Assembly: GCF_016595435.1 (NCBI RefSeq)
Contig: NZ_JAENIJ010000003.1
Location: 1-64,000 of the forward strand
Origin: Luteolibacter pohnpeiensis
GTDB lineage: Bacteria > Verrucomicrobiota > Verrucomicrobiia > Verrucomicrobiales > Akkermansiaceae
Direction: 5' to 3'
DNA: 64,000 nucleotides
The translations under genes and the position numbers were made by a program. Of this stretch, positions 44,262 to 53,325 are shown piece after piece. Within the stretch, counting starts at the first letter, position 1, and the number at the start of each line of letters is the position of its first letter. The notes beneath the pieces were generated by a model that was not told the DNA's origin, did no database searches, and was given only the letters and a program-made list of their open reading frames with translations.

Positions 44262-46700
44262 TTATTGATTGGCCACGGTGATTTCCGCATCACCGTTGGA
44301 GCGGGCGACCGCGCGGCGGATGTTGTTTCCTTTGCGGTTGCTCCAGATGTAAACCAGCGGAGAAGCGAGGAAGATCGAGGACAGGGTGCCGATCACCAAG
44401 CCGATGAGGACGGTGAATGAGAAGTCCCGGAGAGTCGGGCCACCGAAGATATACAAGACAACCACGGTGAGGATGGTGGTGCCGGAGGTCAGCAAGGTCC
44501 GTGACAGCGTGGAGTTGATCGCGCCATTCATGATGTCTTTGATGGAGCCGGTATCCACTTGCAGGCGCTCACGGATGCGGTCGTAGACGATGATGGTGTC
44601 GTTGATCGAATAACCAGCCAGCAACAGCAGCGCACCGACATGGATGAGCGAAAGTTCCTGACCGCAGAGAATCACAATGCCGAGGGTCATCAAGACGTCG
44701 TTGATCGTGGTGATGAACGCACCAACTGCGAATGCAAATTCGAACCGGATCGAGATATAAATCAGGATGCCGACAAGGCTCAGGCCAAGTGCGATCAGCG
44801 ATTGGTAAAGGAAGCTTTTACCGAGCAGGGAGGAAACCAGCTGTTTGTCAGCGCTGATGTCGTAAATGGTTTCCCCGGATTTTGCGTCCTGGTGTGATTC
44901 GCCGAGCAGGGCAACAGAGCTGCGAAGGCCGGTGATGACTTTGTCCACGTCTTCGTTCGCGCAGCGAATGCTCATGGTGACTCCGGTTGCCGGATTGCTC
45001 AGTTCCGTGGCATAGGCTTCCTTCTGCAACTTGAGTGAGGCGAGAGAGGATTTTACCTCATTCAGTGGCAGGCTTTTGCCTTCCGGAATTTGGAAATCAA
45101 TGGTGGTGCCCCCAGTGAAATCGATCCCGAAGATCTTGTCCTTGTGAATCAAGCCACCGGCGATGCTGGCCACATAGATGACGGCAAGCAGGATGAAGCT
45201 GAGTTTCCGCTTGGAGAGGAAATCGGTGGTGAGTGAAGGGACCAGATGAAGGAAGCTAAGCTTTTTGAGAATCCCGAAGTGCAAACCCCAGCGGAACAGA
45301 ACGCGGGTCACCAGGATCGATGCGAACATGGTGGAAATGAGTCCGACGATGAGCGTGATCGCGAAGCCGCGGATCGGGCCACTGGCGAAGTGATACAGAA
45401 TTCCAGCGGTCAGCAGCGAGGTGATGTTGGAGTCAAAAATCGCGCTGAATGCCTTCTCGTAGGCGAGATTGACACTGTGCTGGAGGGACTTTCCGCTTTC
45501 AATTTCTTCCCGCAGGCGCTCGTAGATCAGCACGTTGGCGTCGACCGCCATACCGATGGTGAGAACCAGACCGGCGATACCTGGGAGTGTGAAAGGGAAG
45601 CCGAACATGGCCATCGCTCCGAAAAGGATGATGCCGTTAACGATCAGGCCGATGATGGCGATGAAACCAGCGGTGCGGTAGTAAACCAGGACAAACAAGA
45701 AGGTAAGCGCGAGGCCAACAATCCCCGCATAGATGCCTTGTTTGATCAGCGCAGTACCGTAGGAGGCGGAAACGTGCTCGTTGGATTCAACCGTGAGCGG
45801 GTTCTCCAGCGGGTTCATCAATGCATCGGAAAGTTCTTTTGATTCACCGGCTTCGTAGAGTCCCGAGATTGAGAATTGAGATCCGAGAGGAACTGACTGA
45901 ACGGTTGGCGCGCTAATCACCTCACCGTCGAGAACGATGGCGATCCGGTCGGTGCCGGGTTGCATGTCCTTGGTCAGTCGGATCATCTTATCACCACCTT
46001 CGGAGTTGAGGTTGATCTCGACCTGGGTTGAATCTTGTGGATTCGGAAAAGCGACTTTGACATCGGCACCTCCAAGGGCGGCAGCGCGCTTCAGGAGAAT
46101 GGGTTTTTCAAAGGTTTTTCCATCATCGGTTTTGCCCTTGTAGACAAAGGCCTTGTAGCCAGGTTCGATTTCGTTGCCTTCCGAGACACGCTGGGCCAGC
46201 GTTTTGCCAGCAGCATCCGGCTTCTCGGAATCACGGCTCACGGCGTGAAGTTCCAGTTTAGCGACTTTTTGGATAACCTTCTCGATGTTTGCAGCCTCTT
46301 CTTCGGTCACCCCGGGCATTTGCACCAAGATGCGGTCTTCGCCTTGGCGCACGATTTGGGCTTCATTGGTGCCGGTGCTGTCCAGACGCTTCCGAAGAAT
46401 GGAAATCGCCTGGGCGATTTGATCATCGGTTGGCGGTGTGGGATTGTCTTTGTCGCGTGGTTGGACCCTGAGGGTGAAGGACGAACCACCGATGATGTCG
46501 ATACCGCCCTTGAGTTTCTCACTTGGTGGCACGACTGCGGACAGGCAGAGCGTGCAGATGATAATCAGGAGGAGGGAACCCAGATTTCGCTTGTACTTTT
46601 CGATATCGGTCGCGAAGTACCAGAAGAACAGGATGAGCAGTGCAAGACCGATGATGAACAGCACCAACGGGTCTTTATATATATCGATGAATGCAAGCAT
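44262..46700 (-). CDS. secDF: Protein translocase subunit SecDF (fused)
   Basis: 812 residues, SecD and SecF in one chain. The SecD half has a large periplasmic region (GGSSFTLRVQPRD, RILVQMPGVTEEEAANIEKV) and the motif TIGMAVDANVLIYERLREE (near 378-396). The SecF half begins with a signal-like membrane segment after FLSKRKLSF and carries GIDFTGGTTIDFQ and the motif LAGYSINDTIIVYDRIRERL (near 690-709). About twelve membrane segments in all. SecDF uses the proton gradient to pull exported proteins through SecYEG. Third gene of the tgt-yajC-secDF operon, 56 bp after yajC. Confidence 0.97.
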   Translation of the reverse strand: MLAFIDIYKDPLVLFIIGLALLILFFWYFATDIEKYKRNLGSLLLIIICTLCLSAVVPPSEKLKGGIDIIGGSSFTLRVQPRDKDNPTPPTDDQIAQAISILRKRLDSTGTNEAQIVRQGEDRILVQMPGVTEEEAANIEKVIQKVAKLELHAVSRDSEKPDAAGKTLAQRVSEGNEIEPGYKAFVYKGKTDDGKTFEKPILLKRAAALGGADVKVAFPNPQDSTQVEINLNSEGGDKMIRLTKDMQPGTDRIAIVLDGEVISAPTVQSVPLGSQFSISGLYEAGESKELSDALMNPLENPLTVESNEHVSASYGTALIKQGIYAGIVGLALTFLFVLVYYRTAGFIAIIGLIVNGIILFGAMAMFGFPFTLPGIAGLVLTIGMAVDANVLIYERLREEIESGKSLQHSVNLAYEKAFSAIFDSNITSLLTAGILYHFASGPIRGFAITLIVGLISTMFASILVTRVLFRWGLHFGILKKLSFLHLVPSLTTDFLSKRKLSFILLAVIYVASIAGGLIHKDKIFGIDFTGGTTIDFQIPEGKSLPLNEVKSSLASLKLQKEAYATELSNPATGVTMSIRCANEDVDKVITGLRSSVALLGESHQDAKSGETIYDISADKQLVSSLLGKSFLYQSLIALGLSLVGILIYISIRFEFAFAVGAFITTINDVLMTLGIVILCGQELSLIHVGALLLLAGYSINDTIIVYDRIRERLQVDTGSIKDIMNGAINSTLSRTLLTSGTTILTVVVLYIFGGPTLRDFSFTVLIGLVIGTLSSIFLASPLVYIWSNRKGNNIRRAVARSNGDAEITVANQ

Positions 46701-46756
46701 GGCGTGATGTTTCTGGTAGGTGTGCGCGGATCAGCGCGAAATGGCAAAAACCTGGA

Positions 46757-47080
46757 TTACTTCCCGGCGGTATCTTTCTTGGCAACGTTTGCGATGGCGG
46801 GTTTGTCGAATTCGAGAATCGTTCCTTCCGCGACTTTCACCATCACTGTGTGCTCTTTGACGTGGTGAACGATGCCGTGGAGACCAGCCGTGGTGACGAC
46901 GCGATCACCATTTTGAAGCGCTGCAATGCGAGCTGCTTGTTCCTTCCGCTGCTTCTGTTGTGGCCGAATCATGAGGAAATACATGATGACGATCAGGCCG
47001 ATGAACATGGGCGCCTGACTCGTGAATGGATTGGGTGTGGTATTGGCGGCTAGGACGGAAACAGCGGAAAGTGGACTCAT
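46757..47080 (-). CDS. yajC: Preprotein translocase subunit YajC
   Basis: 107 residues. One membrane segment with the family core APMFIGLIVIMYFLMIRPQQ then KQRKEQAARIAALQNGDRVV, followed by TTAGLHGIVHHVKEHTVMVK, the usual YajC fold. YajC is part of the SecDF-YajC holotranslocon. The start overlaps the tgt stop by 4 bp, so translation is coupled. Confidence 0.97.
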   Translation of the reverse strand: MSPLSAVSVLAANTTPNPFTSQAPMFIGLIVIMYFLMIRPQQKQRKEQAARIAALQNGDRVVTTAGLHGIVHHVKEHTVMVKVAEGTILEFDKPAIANVAKKDTAGK

Positions 47081-48219
47081 GGCGTGGTGGATTGCGAATT
47101 ACGGGTGTAGCGATCGATGAAATTCTTTTTGAAATCGAGGAAATTTCCGGCGGAAATGGCCTCACGCGCCTCACTGACAAGGCGGAGGTAGAAATGCAGA
47201 TTATGAAAGGAAAGCAAGCGCAACCCTAGGATTTCCCCGGCGCGGAAAAGATGGCGCAGGTAAGCGCGTGAAAATCCGGCGACGTGTGGATGCGCGCTTT
47301 CGCAAATCGGCCGCGGATCTTTGGCGTGAATCAGGTTTTTGATGTTGATCGGCCCGTCCAGCGTGACGGCCATGCCGTGGCGGGCAATCCGGGTTGGCAT
47401 GACGCAATCGAACATGTCGACGCCTCGACCGATCATTTCCAGAATTTGCGGTGGGGTGCCAAGTCCCATGGCATAGCGCGGCTTGTTCTGCGGCAAAAAT
47501 GGCACGGCGTTGTCGATCGCGCGGAACATTTCTTCTTCGGGTTCGCCGACGGAAACCCCGCCGACTGCGTAGCCGTCGAAGTCCATTTCCACCAATTCGC
47601 GGGCTGATTGCTCGCGCAGGTTGGCATAGATGGAGCCTTGAACGATGCCGAAGTGATGCTGGCGTCCGGTGCCGGAGCGTGGCTCGTTGGCTGTTATCCA
47701 GTCCTTGCAACGTCTGGCCCAACGAGTGGTCAATGCCAGAGACTTGGCGGCGTAGGCTTCATCGCACGGATAGGGCGGGCATTCGTCGAACAACATCGCA
47801 ATGTCCGATCCAAGTGCTGCCTGGATTTCCATGCTCAGTTCAGGGGTGAGCAGCATTTTTGAACCATCCAGGTGGTTTTGGAAATGAACGCCCTCCTCCG
47901 TGATCTTACGAAGTTTGGATAGTGACCAGACCTGAAATCCGCCGGAATCGGTGAGAATCGGTTTCTGCCAGGTGGTGAAATCATGCAAGCCACCAAGTTC
48001 CTTGATCAATTCGTGCCCCGGGCGGAGCCAGAGGTGGTAGGTATTACCGAGAATGATCTGTGCCCCGAGCAGATCCAGCTCTGTTGGGTGCAAGGTTTTG
48101 ACCGATCCTTGAGTGCCAACCGGCATGAAAATCGGGGTCTCGACCTTGCCATGAGGCAGCACGAGCTCGCCTCGGCGAGCGGAGGATGCGGGATCAGCGG
48201 CTAGAACGGTGAATGACAA
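47077..48219 (-). CDS. tgt: tRNA-guanine transglycosylase, zinc cluster altered
   Basis: 380 residues, normal length. Catalytic blocks are intact: TPIFMPVGTQGSVKTLHPTE, LTDSGGFQVWSLSKLRKI (Asp for base binding), AVGGVSVGEPEEEM, and VDMFDCVMPTRIARHGMAVT (nucleophile Asp). Tgt exchanges guanine 34 for preQ1 in Asp, Asn, His and Tyr tRNAs. The C-terminal zinc site is odd: ordinary Tgt has CxCxxC three residues before the SRAYL motif; here the stretch reads PICESAHPHVAGFSRAYL, with one Cys and two His displaced from the usual places, while the later His in LSFHNL remains. First gene of the tgt-yajC-secDF operon. Confidence 0.95.
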   Translation of the reverse strand: MSFTVLAADPASSARRGELVLPHGKVETPIFMPVGTQGSVKTLHPTELDLLGAQIILGNTYHLWLRPGHELIKELGGLHDFTTWQKPILTDSGGFQVWSLSKLRKITEEGVHFQNHLDGSKMLLTPELSMEIQAALGSDIAMLFDECPPYPCDEAYAAKSLALTTRWARRCKDWITANEPRSGTGRQHHFGIVQGSIYANLREQSARELVEMDFDGYAVGGVSVGEPEEEMFRAIDNAVPFLPQNKPRYAMGLGTPPQILEMIGRGVDMFDCVMPTRIARHGMAVTLDGPINIKNLIHAKDPRPICESAHPHVAGFSRAYLRHLFRAGEILGLRLLSFHNLHFYLRLVSEAREAISAGNFLDFKKNFIDRYTRNSQSTTP

Positions 48220-48418
48220 GGGACGGGGTGGATACGGCAGAAGAGCCTCCAGGCCAAGTGAAAAGGGGGTTCCAGCGGCAACCTGCGCACCGGAAAGCGA
48301 TTTTTAGCGGAAAAAACGAATAAATTTTCCTGACGACTTTCTTATGATCGCGTAGTTTCATCATCCGAAGTCGGATTTCCACGAAACCAACCCATCGAAC
48401 CCCTAATCACCAAAAACC

Positions 48419-48688
48419 ATGAAATATCTGTTCAGCATGCTTTTCGTCGCTTCCATGACCGCTTCCTTCGCACACGCTGAGTGCGAAAAATGCAAGGATG
48501 GCGAAAAGAAAAAGGAAACTGTGACCCTCACCGATTGCGACAAGTGCAAGAAGGGTGACAAGAAGGAAGAAACCGCGCTCGCCGAATGCGACAAGTGCAA
48601 GAAGGGCGATAAGAAGGAAGAAACTGCCCTTGCTGATTGCGACAAGTGCAAGAAAGGCGATAAGAAGGAAGAAACTGCGATCGCTTGA
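48419..48688 (+). CDS. Small exported CxxC/Lys-Glu repeat protein
   Basis: 89 residues. Signal peptide KYLFSMLFVASMTASFAHA, cut before ECEK. The mature chain of about 70 residues is four copies of one unit: a first diverged copy (ECEKCKDGEKKKET) and three close copies of 17 residues (DCDKCKKGDKKEETALA). Each has one CxxC followed by Lys/Glu-rich sequence, giving eight Cys. No domain is recognised. It may bind metal ions or be held by disulfides; neither is shown. Strong terminator just after the stop, so it is its own transcript or the end of one. Confidence 0.75.
   Translation: MKYLFSMLFVASMTASFAHAECEKCKDGEKKKETVTLTDCDKCKKGDKKEETALAECDKCKKGDKKEETALADCDKCKKGDKKEETAIA
48533..48685 (+). repeat. 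Three tandem 51-bp coding repeats
   Basis: Units at 48533-48583, 48584-48634 and 48635-48685, each 17 codons; neighbouring units differ at only a few positions, mostly synonymous. A diverged 54-bp unit lies before them (48479-48532). Unit length is a multiple of three, so copy-number change by slippage would keep the frame. Confidence 0.92.
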
Positions 48689-48712
48689 TTCGAGTTTTTT
48701 GAGTCTTCAGTC

Positions 48713-48754
48713 AGCCGTCCGGGGAATTTTTCTACCGGCGGCTTTTTTATTTTT
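48713..48754 (+). terminator. Rho-independent terminator of the CxxC repeat gene
   Basis: Arms AGCCG-T-CCGG (48713-48722) and CCGG-CGGCT (48735-48743) with one bulged T and a 12-nt loop, then TTTTTATTTTT. It lies 25 bp past the repeat gene's stop and just before mutT. Confidence 0.88.
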
Positions 48755-48765
48755 ATCATTCAGAG

Positions 48766-49155
48766 ATGCTGGAAGTCGTTTGCGGGTTAATGCTGGATGC
48801 GGACGGGAGGGTGCTGGCGTGTCGTCGAGCGCCGGGCCGCTCCATGGGTGGTTTTTGGGAGTTTCCCGGCGGAAAAATTGAAATCGGAGAAGCGCCGGAA
48901 CAGGCGTTGCGGCGGGAATTGATGGAGGAGCTGGCGGTGGATGTGAAAGTGGGTGAGCCTCTTGAGCCGGTAGTCTGGGAAGGTGATACGACGCGAATCC
49001 GGCTTTCTCCCTTCTTGTGCAGAATCTCCGGTGGGACTCTCGTGCCGATTGAACACGATGAAATCCGTTGGTGTGCCTGGACCGAGCTGGCAGATCTGGA
49101 ATGGGCGCCGGCCGATCGGCCGATTGTGAATGAATTCATAACTCGAAACAGCTGA
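48766..49155 (+). CDS. mutT: MutT-type Nudix hydrolase ((d)NTP pyrophosphohydrolase)
   Basis: 129 residues, typical MutT length. Opens EVVCGLMLDADGRVLACRRA then SMGGFWEFPGG, and the Nudix box is complete: GKIEIGEAPEQALRRELMEE (38-57, G-x5-E-x7-RE-x2-EE). The tail DEIRWCAWTELADLEWAPAD is the usual MutT close. It hydrolyses oxidised nucleotides such as 8-oxo-dGTP, or a related (d)NTP. Symbol given for family; activity on 8-oxo-dGTP is inferred. Confidence 0.88.
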   Translation: MLEVVCGLMLDADGRVLACRRAPGRSMGGFWEFPGGKIEIGEAPEQALRRELMEELAVDVKVGEPLEPVVWEGDTTRIRLSPFLCRISGGTLVPIEHDEIRWCAWTELADLEWAPADRPIVNEFITRNS

Positions 49156-49202
49156 TTGACTTGGGAAAATGGAGTCTCTAGTTTGAAGTAGTCTCCAAAC
49201 CC

Positions 49203-51137
49203 ATGAAGATTCTTTCTCTCCTGCCAATTTTCGGCTCCGGGGTGACAGCGCTGCTCATCAGCGTGTTGCCCGCCGGAGCACAGACGACCCGACCGCAAGA
49301 TGATCCGGCTTACCTGAAGAAGGCCGCTCTTAAAATCGATCAGCACATTGCGTCGTTTTACAAGAAGCAGGGGCTTTCGGTGCCGGAGGTGACCGATGAT
49401 GCGACCTTTTTGCGGCGCGCATTTTTGGTTTCGATCGGCCGCATTCCTAGTGCTGAAGAGGCACTGGCATTTCTGGAAATTGAAGATCCGGATAAACGGG
49501 AGCAGCTCATTTCCTATCTTCTGGCATCACCAGGCTATTCCAGTCACATGACGAACTGGGCCTTTGACCTGCTTCGGGTGCGGGACCGGGTCGAGGGAAA
49601 ACCCATTGATTTCGAACCCTACCGGAACTGGGTAAGGACGGCGATCGACAACGATATGCCGTGGAATGAAATGACGCATCAACTGCTTGCTTCGGCAGGT
49701 GATGGCTGGGATCCGGAAACGGCAGCCGTCGGCTACTACACGGCCGATCGTGGCATGCCGCTCGATAACGTGGCCAATAGCATGCGGGTCTTTCTGGGAT
49801 CACGCATGGAGTGCGCGCAGTGCCACGACGATCCATTCGGAAACCAGACCGAGCGACTGGATTTTTATGAATTGGCGGCGTTCACGAATGGTCAGGAGCC
49901 GCTAAGGCGCGATTACATGCAGGAGCTTTATGATGAACTGAACAAGGGCAAGGAATACGCGACCCGGAAATTCAGCATCGCCCAGCTGATGTATAACAAA
50001 GTCTACGGGCTGTCTTTAGGTGGTGGCGGCACTGGCAATATCCATCTACCGGAGGATTATCAATATCGCGGAGCCATGCCGGGGGAGCTTGTCGGTGCCC
50101 GCACGCCGTTTGGTCGGCAGGTTCGTGTTTCGGAAAAACGGCCCCGGGACGATGCCCGCAAAATGCTGGCCGAGTGGGTGACAGCCAAAACCGGAGATCA
50201 ATTTTCGGTCGTGATTGCCAATCGCATGTGGCGCCGGGTCATGGGGAAGGGGATTTACGAACCAGTCGACAGTTACATTCCCACTGAAGACAGCCATTAT
50301 CCTGAATTGGTGACGCTGGTTTCGAACCTGATGGTCGAAATGGGCTATGATTTGCGGGCATTTCAACATGTCCTGCTGCTGACACGCACATTCCAGTTCG
50401 CCACCAATCCGAATCCGTCAGTTGTCGCTGGCGGCGATGATTTCCACGGTCGTAAAATTGAGCGCCTTTCCGCCGAACAGATCTGGGACTCCTTGATCAC
50501 CCTTTCCGATGGAGATCCGGATCGGAAACCTCGCCGTGGTTTCGATGACCGGATCAAGATCGACGGCAAGCCGGTTCTGGTTGGTCAGAAAACGATGACA
50601 CAACTGTCCAAGGAAGTTCTCGCCCTCAAATCGAAGAAGGAGGTGACAGAGTATTACAATCACCTGGTGAGCCTGATCGAAGAAGGCAATCCGGGGGACG
50701 GCAACGCAGGCGGTAATGCCATGATGTCGATGATGTCCGGTGGCGAATTGTATGATAAAGATGCAATGGTGCGCGCTTCCGAGCTGCCTTCGCCCGCGCC
50801 ACCCGATCACTTTTTATCCACCTTTGGCCAATCCAATCGCGAAATTGTCGATGCCGATACCCGCGAGCCGAATATTGGTCAGGTGTTGTCTCTGATGAAT
50901 GGATTTGTTCAGGATAAGTTGGTCAATAATCCGAATGCTCACCTTTATCAAAGCCTGAAAGATGCGAAGACGGATCAGGATAAAATTCGGCGATTATACA
51001 TCACCATCCTGAGTCGACCACCCTCTCAAGAGGAGATGGGCTGGATGATGGATGAAGTGAAAACCCGCGGTGAAAACGGATATCACAACATCGTCGCAGC
51101 CTTGGTGATGTCTTCTGAATTCCTATTCCTCCAATAG
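49203..51137 (+). CDS. Exported DUF1549/DUF1553 protein
   Basis: 644 residues. Signal peptide KILSLLPIFGSGVTALLISV, cut near AGAQ. DUF1549 part (about 35-240) with FLRRAFLVSIGRIPSAEEAL and a CxxCH-like site MECAQCHDDPFG (near 203-210). DUF1553 part with AEWVTAKTGDQFSVVIANRM and W-RR, later SAEQIWDSLITLSDG and LYITILSRPPSQEEMGWM near the end. This pair is very common in Verrucomicrobia and Planctomycetes, encoded next to a DUF1501 gene; its role, perhaps in handling sulfated polysaccharide, is not established. The DUF1501 gene follows by 31 bp. Confidence 0.93.
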   Translation: MKILSLLPIFGSGVTALLISVLPAGAQTTRPQDDPAYLKKAALKIDQHIASFYKKQGLSVPEVTDDATFLRRAFLVSIGRIPSAEEALAFLEIEDPDKREQLISYLLASPGYSSHMTNWAFDLLRVRDRVEGKPIDFEPYRNWVRTAIDNDMPWNEMTHQLLASAGDGWDPETAAVGYYTADRGMPLDNVANSMRVFLGSRMECAQCHDDPFGNQTERLDFYELAAFTNGQEPLRRDYMQELYDELNKGKEYATRKFSIAQLMYNKVYGLSLGGGGTGNIHLPEDYQYRGAMPGELVGARTPFGRQVRVSEKRPRDDARKMLAEWVTAKTGDQFSVVIANRMWRRVMGKGIYEPVDSYIPTEDSHYPELVTLVSNLMVEMGYDLRAFQHVLLLTRTFQFATNPNPSVVAGGDDFHGRKIERLSAEQIWDSLITLSDGDPDRKPRRGFDDRIKIDGKPVLVGQKTMTQLSKEVLALKSKKEVTEYYNHLVSLIEEGNPGDGNAGGNAMMSMMSGGELYDKDAMVRASELPSPAPPDHFLSTFGQSNREIVDADTREPNIGQVLSLMNGFVQDKLVNNPNAHLYQSLKDAKTDQDKIRRLYITILSRPPSQEEMGWMMDEVKTRGENGYHNIVAALVMSSEFLFLQ

Positions 51138-51168
51138 AATCCTCTCTAAAACCCCAATCCACTTTCCC

Positions 51169-52482
51169 ATGAACCCATTCAATCGAGCTGACGAGCTAAC
51201 CCGCCGCCAATTCATGTCGAATGCCGCTCGAACTTATTTAGGCGTGCATTTGTTTCCCATGCTCGGCGGCAGTATCGCATCCGCCGCTCCGGCGAAAGAG
51301 ATCGCTGCCAAGGCCAGGGCCAAACACGTCATCTATCTCTACATGGATGGCGGGATGAGCCATGTTGATACCTTTGATCCAAAGCCTAAAAACAAGGCCA
51401 TCATGGGAAAAACGGAAGCCATTCCAACCAATGTCGACGGCATCATGGTGGGGCATTATTTGCCAAATACGGCGAAGGTGATGGACAAGCTGTGCGTCAT
51501 CAATTCCATGAATTCGACACAGGGCGCTCACGAGCAGGGTTCGTATGTGATGCATACCAGTTACAATTTGCTCAACACCATCCAGCATCCTTCACTCGGC
51601 GCATGGGTTCAGCGTTTGGGTGGACCGCTCCATCCTGACTTGCCTCCGTTTGTGGCGATCAATACCGCCGGGAAGCGGGTCGGCGGCGGATTTTTTGGTG
51701 CAAAGTTTGCGGCAGCGCCCGTGGGTGATCCGAATCAGGGCCTAAAGGATTCGAAATTGGCAAAAGAGGTCGGGCAGGACGATTTTTCCCGTCGCTTGGC
51801 CTTGGCCGACAAGATGAATCGGCAGTTTCACAACCGCTACCCCAACGCCGACGTGAAGGCATATGAGGAGCTGTATCGGGATGCGATCAATCTGATGAAT
51901 TCCAAGGATCTGAAAGCTTTCGATCTATCTCAGGAATCAGAGCAAACTCGCAAACTTTACGGTTCCGGCCGTTTTGCCCAAGGGTGCTTGCTGGCGCGCC
52001 GTCTGGTGCAGAACGATGTTCGTTTTGTGGAAGTCGCGCTTGGAGGGTGGGACACCCATTATGACAATTTTGCCGGGGTCGAAGGGCGGTGCAAAGAATT
52101 TGACCAAGCCTATGCGGCGCTCATCACGGATCTCGCGGCTTGCGGGAAACTTCAAGACACTTTGGTCGTCGTCGCGACTGAGTTCGGTCGGACACCCGAG
52201 TTGAATGCGGAGCATAACAATGGGCGGGACCATCATCCGGCTGCATTTTCATGCGTTCTCGCAGGGGGCGGAGTGAAAGGAGGAATGACCCATGGCTTGA
52301 CCGATGCCGGAGCCAACAAAGTCAAAGAGGGGCTGGTTTCAGTGCAGGATTTGAACACCACCATCGGCTATGCCCTCGGGCTGCCTTATGATCTCGTGCT
52401 CTATTCCCCAAGCAAACGGCCCTTTAAAATGGCTGGTGCTGATAAAAATCAGGGCAAACCTGTGACCGAGCTTTTTAGTTAA
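51169..52482 (+). CDS. DUF1501 protein
   Basis: 437 residues. Twin-arginine-like start (ADELTRRQFMSNAARTYLGV). DUF1501 marks: KHVIYLYMDGGMSHVDTFDP, GAHEQGSYVMHTSYNLLN, VALGGWDTHYDNFAGVEGRC, TLVVVATEFGRTPELN, GRDHHPAAFSCVLAGGGVKG. The fold is related to alkaline phosphatase/sulfatase; many conserved Asp and His residues would hold metals. Partner of the DUF1549 gene just upstream, in one operon. Confidence 0.95.
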   Translation: MNPFNRADELTRRQFMSNAARTYLGVHLFPMLGGSIASAAPAKEIAAKARAKHVIYLYMDGGMSHVDTFDPKPKNKAIMGKTEAIPTNVDGIMVGHYLPNTAKVMDKLCVINSMNSTQGAHEQGSYVMHTSYNLLNTIQHPSLGAWVQRLGGPLHPDLPPFVAINTAGKRVGGGFFGAKFAAAPVGDPNQGLKDSKLAKEVGQDDFSRRLALADKMNRQFHNRYPNADVKAYEELYRDAINLMNSKDLKAFDLSQESEQTRKLYGSGRFAQGCLLARRLVQNDVRFVEVALGGWDTHYDNFAGVEGRCKEFDQAYAALITDLAACGKLQDTLVVVATEFGRTPELNAEHNNGRDHHPAAFSCVLAGGGVKGGMTHGLTDAGANKVKEGLVSVQDLNTTIGYALGLPYDLVLYSPSKRPFKMAGADKNQGKPVTELFS

Positions 52483-52598
52483 GTTAAGATTTTTTAGTTT
52501 TCATGGCGGATGAGTTGCTGATATTACATTTGTGTGCGTGAAGTGCGTTGCTGGTAAGCGATTCATTTCTATCCACTAGCTCCCGAACAAACAGACAA

Positions 52599-53273
52599 AT
52601 GCTGAAAAAACCACTCGCAATACTTGCGTTGATGGCGGCTGGATTGGTGTCCAGTCATGCGGCCATCACGATCACTGAACCTACCGACACCATCGGCGCT
52701 GGTACCTTGGATTCTGGCACTGGAATCTTTACCATTGCTACCGCCCAAAGCGGATTTCTGGGTAACTATTATCCAGCTGGCGAATCCCCAGCAATGGCGA
52801 TAGATGGCAATCCAGAAACCAAGTATCTGAACTTTAACTCGCGTAATACCGGATACATTGTAACTCCCACTTACTCGTCCTACATCGTAACGAGTTTGTT
52901 CCTGTCCACCGGGGGCGATGCTCCAGAGCGTGATCCGTTGACTTTCTCTCTCTATGGAAGCAACTCCGTGACGGCTTCTTCCACACCCGATGATACCTTT
53001 GACCTGGCTGATTTCACTCCGATCGTCCTCGACATGTCGACTGGTCTTGAGACCGATCCGGGCCGCAACACCGCATCTGCGAGCCAACCAACCTTCGCGA
53101 ACGATACGGCCTACACCACCTACCTCTTGGTTTTCCCAACGGTTCGTCAATCGGATGGAAGCCCTCTTTTCCAGATTGGAGAAGCCCGCTTGGAAGCGGT
53201 TCCAGAACCGACTTCCGCGCTGTTGTTGAGCTTAGGAGCCCTGGGCTTCCTTGGCTTCCGCCGTCGCAACTGA
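52599..53273 (+). CDS. PEP-CTERM protein with discoidin-like domain
   Basis: 224 residues from ATG 52599. Signal peptide LKKPLAILALMAAGLVSSHA. Middle part like F5/8 type C modules (SPAMAIDGNPETKYLNF, RDPLTFSLYGSNS, TYLLVFPTVRQSDGSPLFQI). The C-terminus is a full PEP-CTERM signal: VPEPTSALLLSLGALGFLGF followed by RRRN. Exosortase would cut there and release or anchor the protein; no exosortase gene lies in the window. Strong terminator right after. Confidence 0.93.
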   Translation: MLKKPLAILALMAAGLVSSHAAITITEPTDTIGAGTLDSGTGIFTIATAQSGFLGNYYPAGESPAMAIDGNPETKYLNFNSRNTGYIVTPTYSSYIVTSLFLSTGGDAPERDPLTFSLYGSNSVTASSTPDDTFDLADFTPIVLDMSTGLETDPGRNTASASQPTFANDTAYTTYLLVFPTVRQSDGSPLFQIGEARLEAVPEPTSALLLSLGALGFLGFRRRN

Positions 53274-53293
53274 TTTTCTAAGAATTCTTCCAG

Positions 53294-53325
53294 GCCAGTC
53301 GGGTTTAACCCGGCTGGCTTTTTTT
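53294..53325 (+). terminator. Rho-independent terminator of the PEP-CTERM gene
   Basis: Stem GCCAGTCGGG (53294-53303) with CCCGGCTGGC (53309-53318), all paired with one T-G wobble, loop of 5 nt, then seven T. It ends the PEP-CTERM gene and its tail touches the stop of the convergent membrane-protein gene. Confidence 0.93.
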
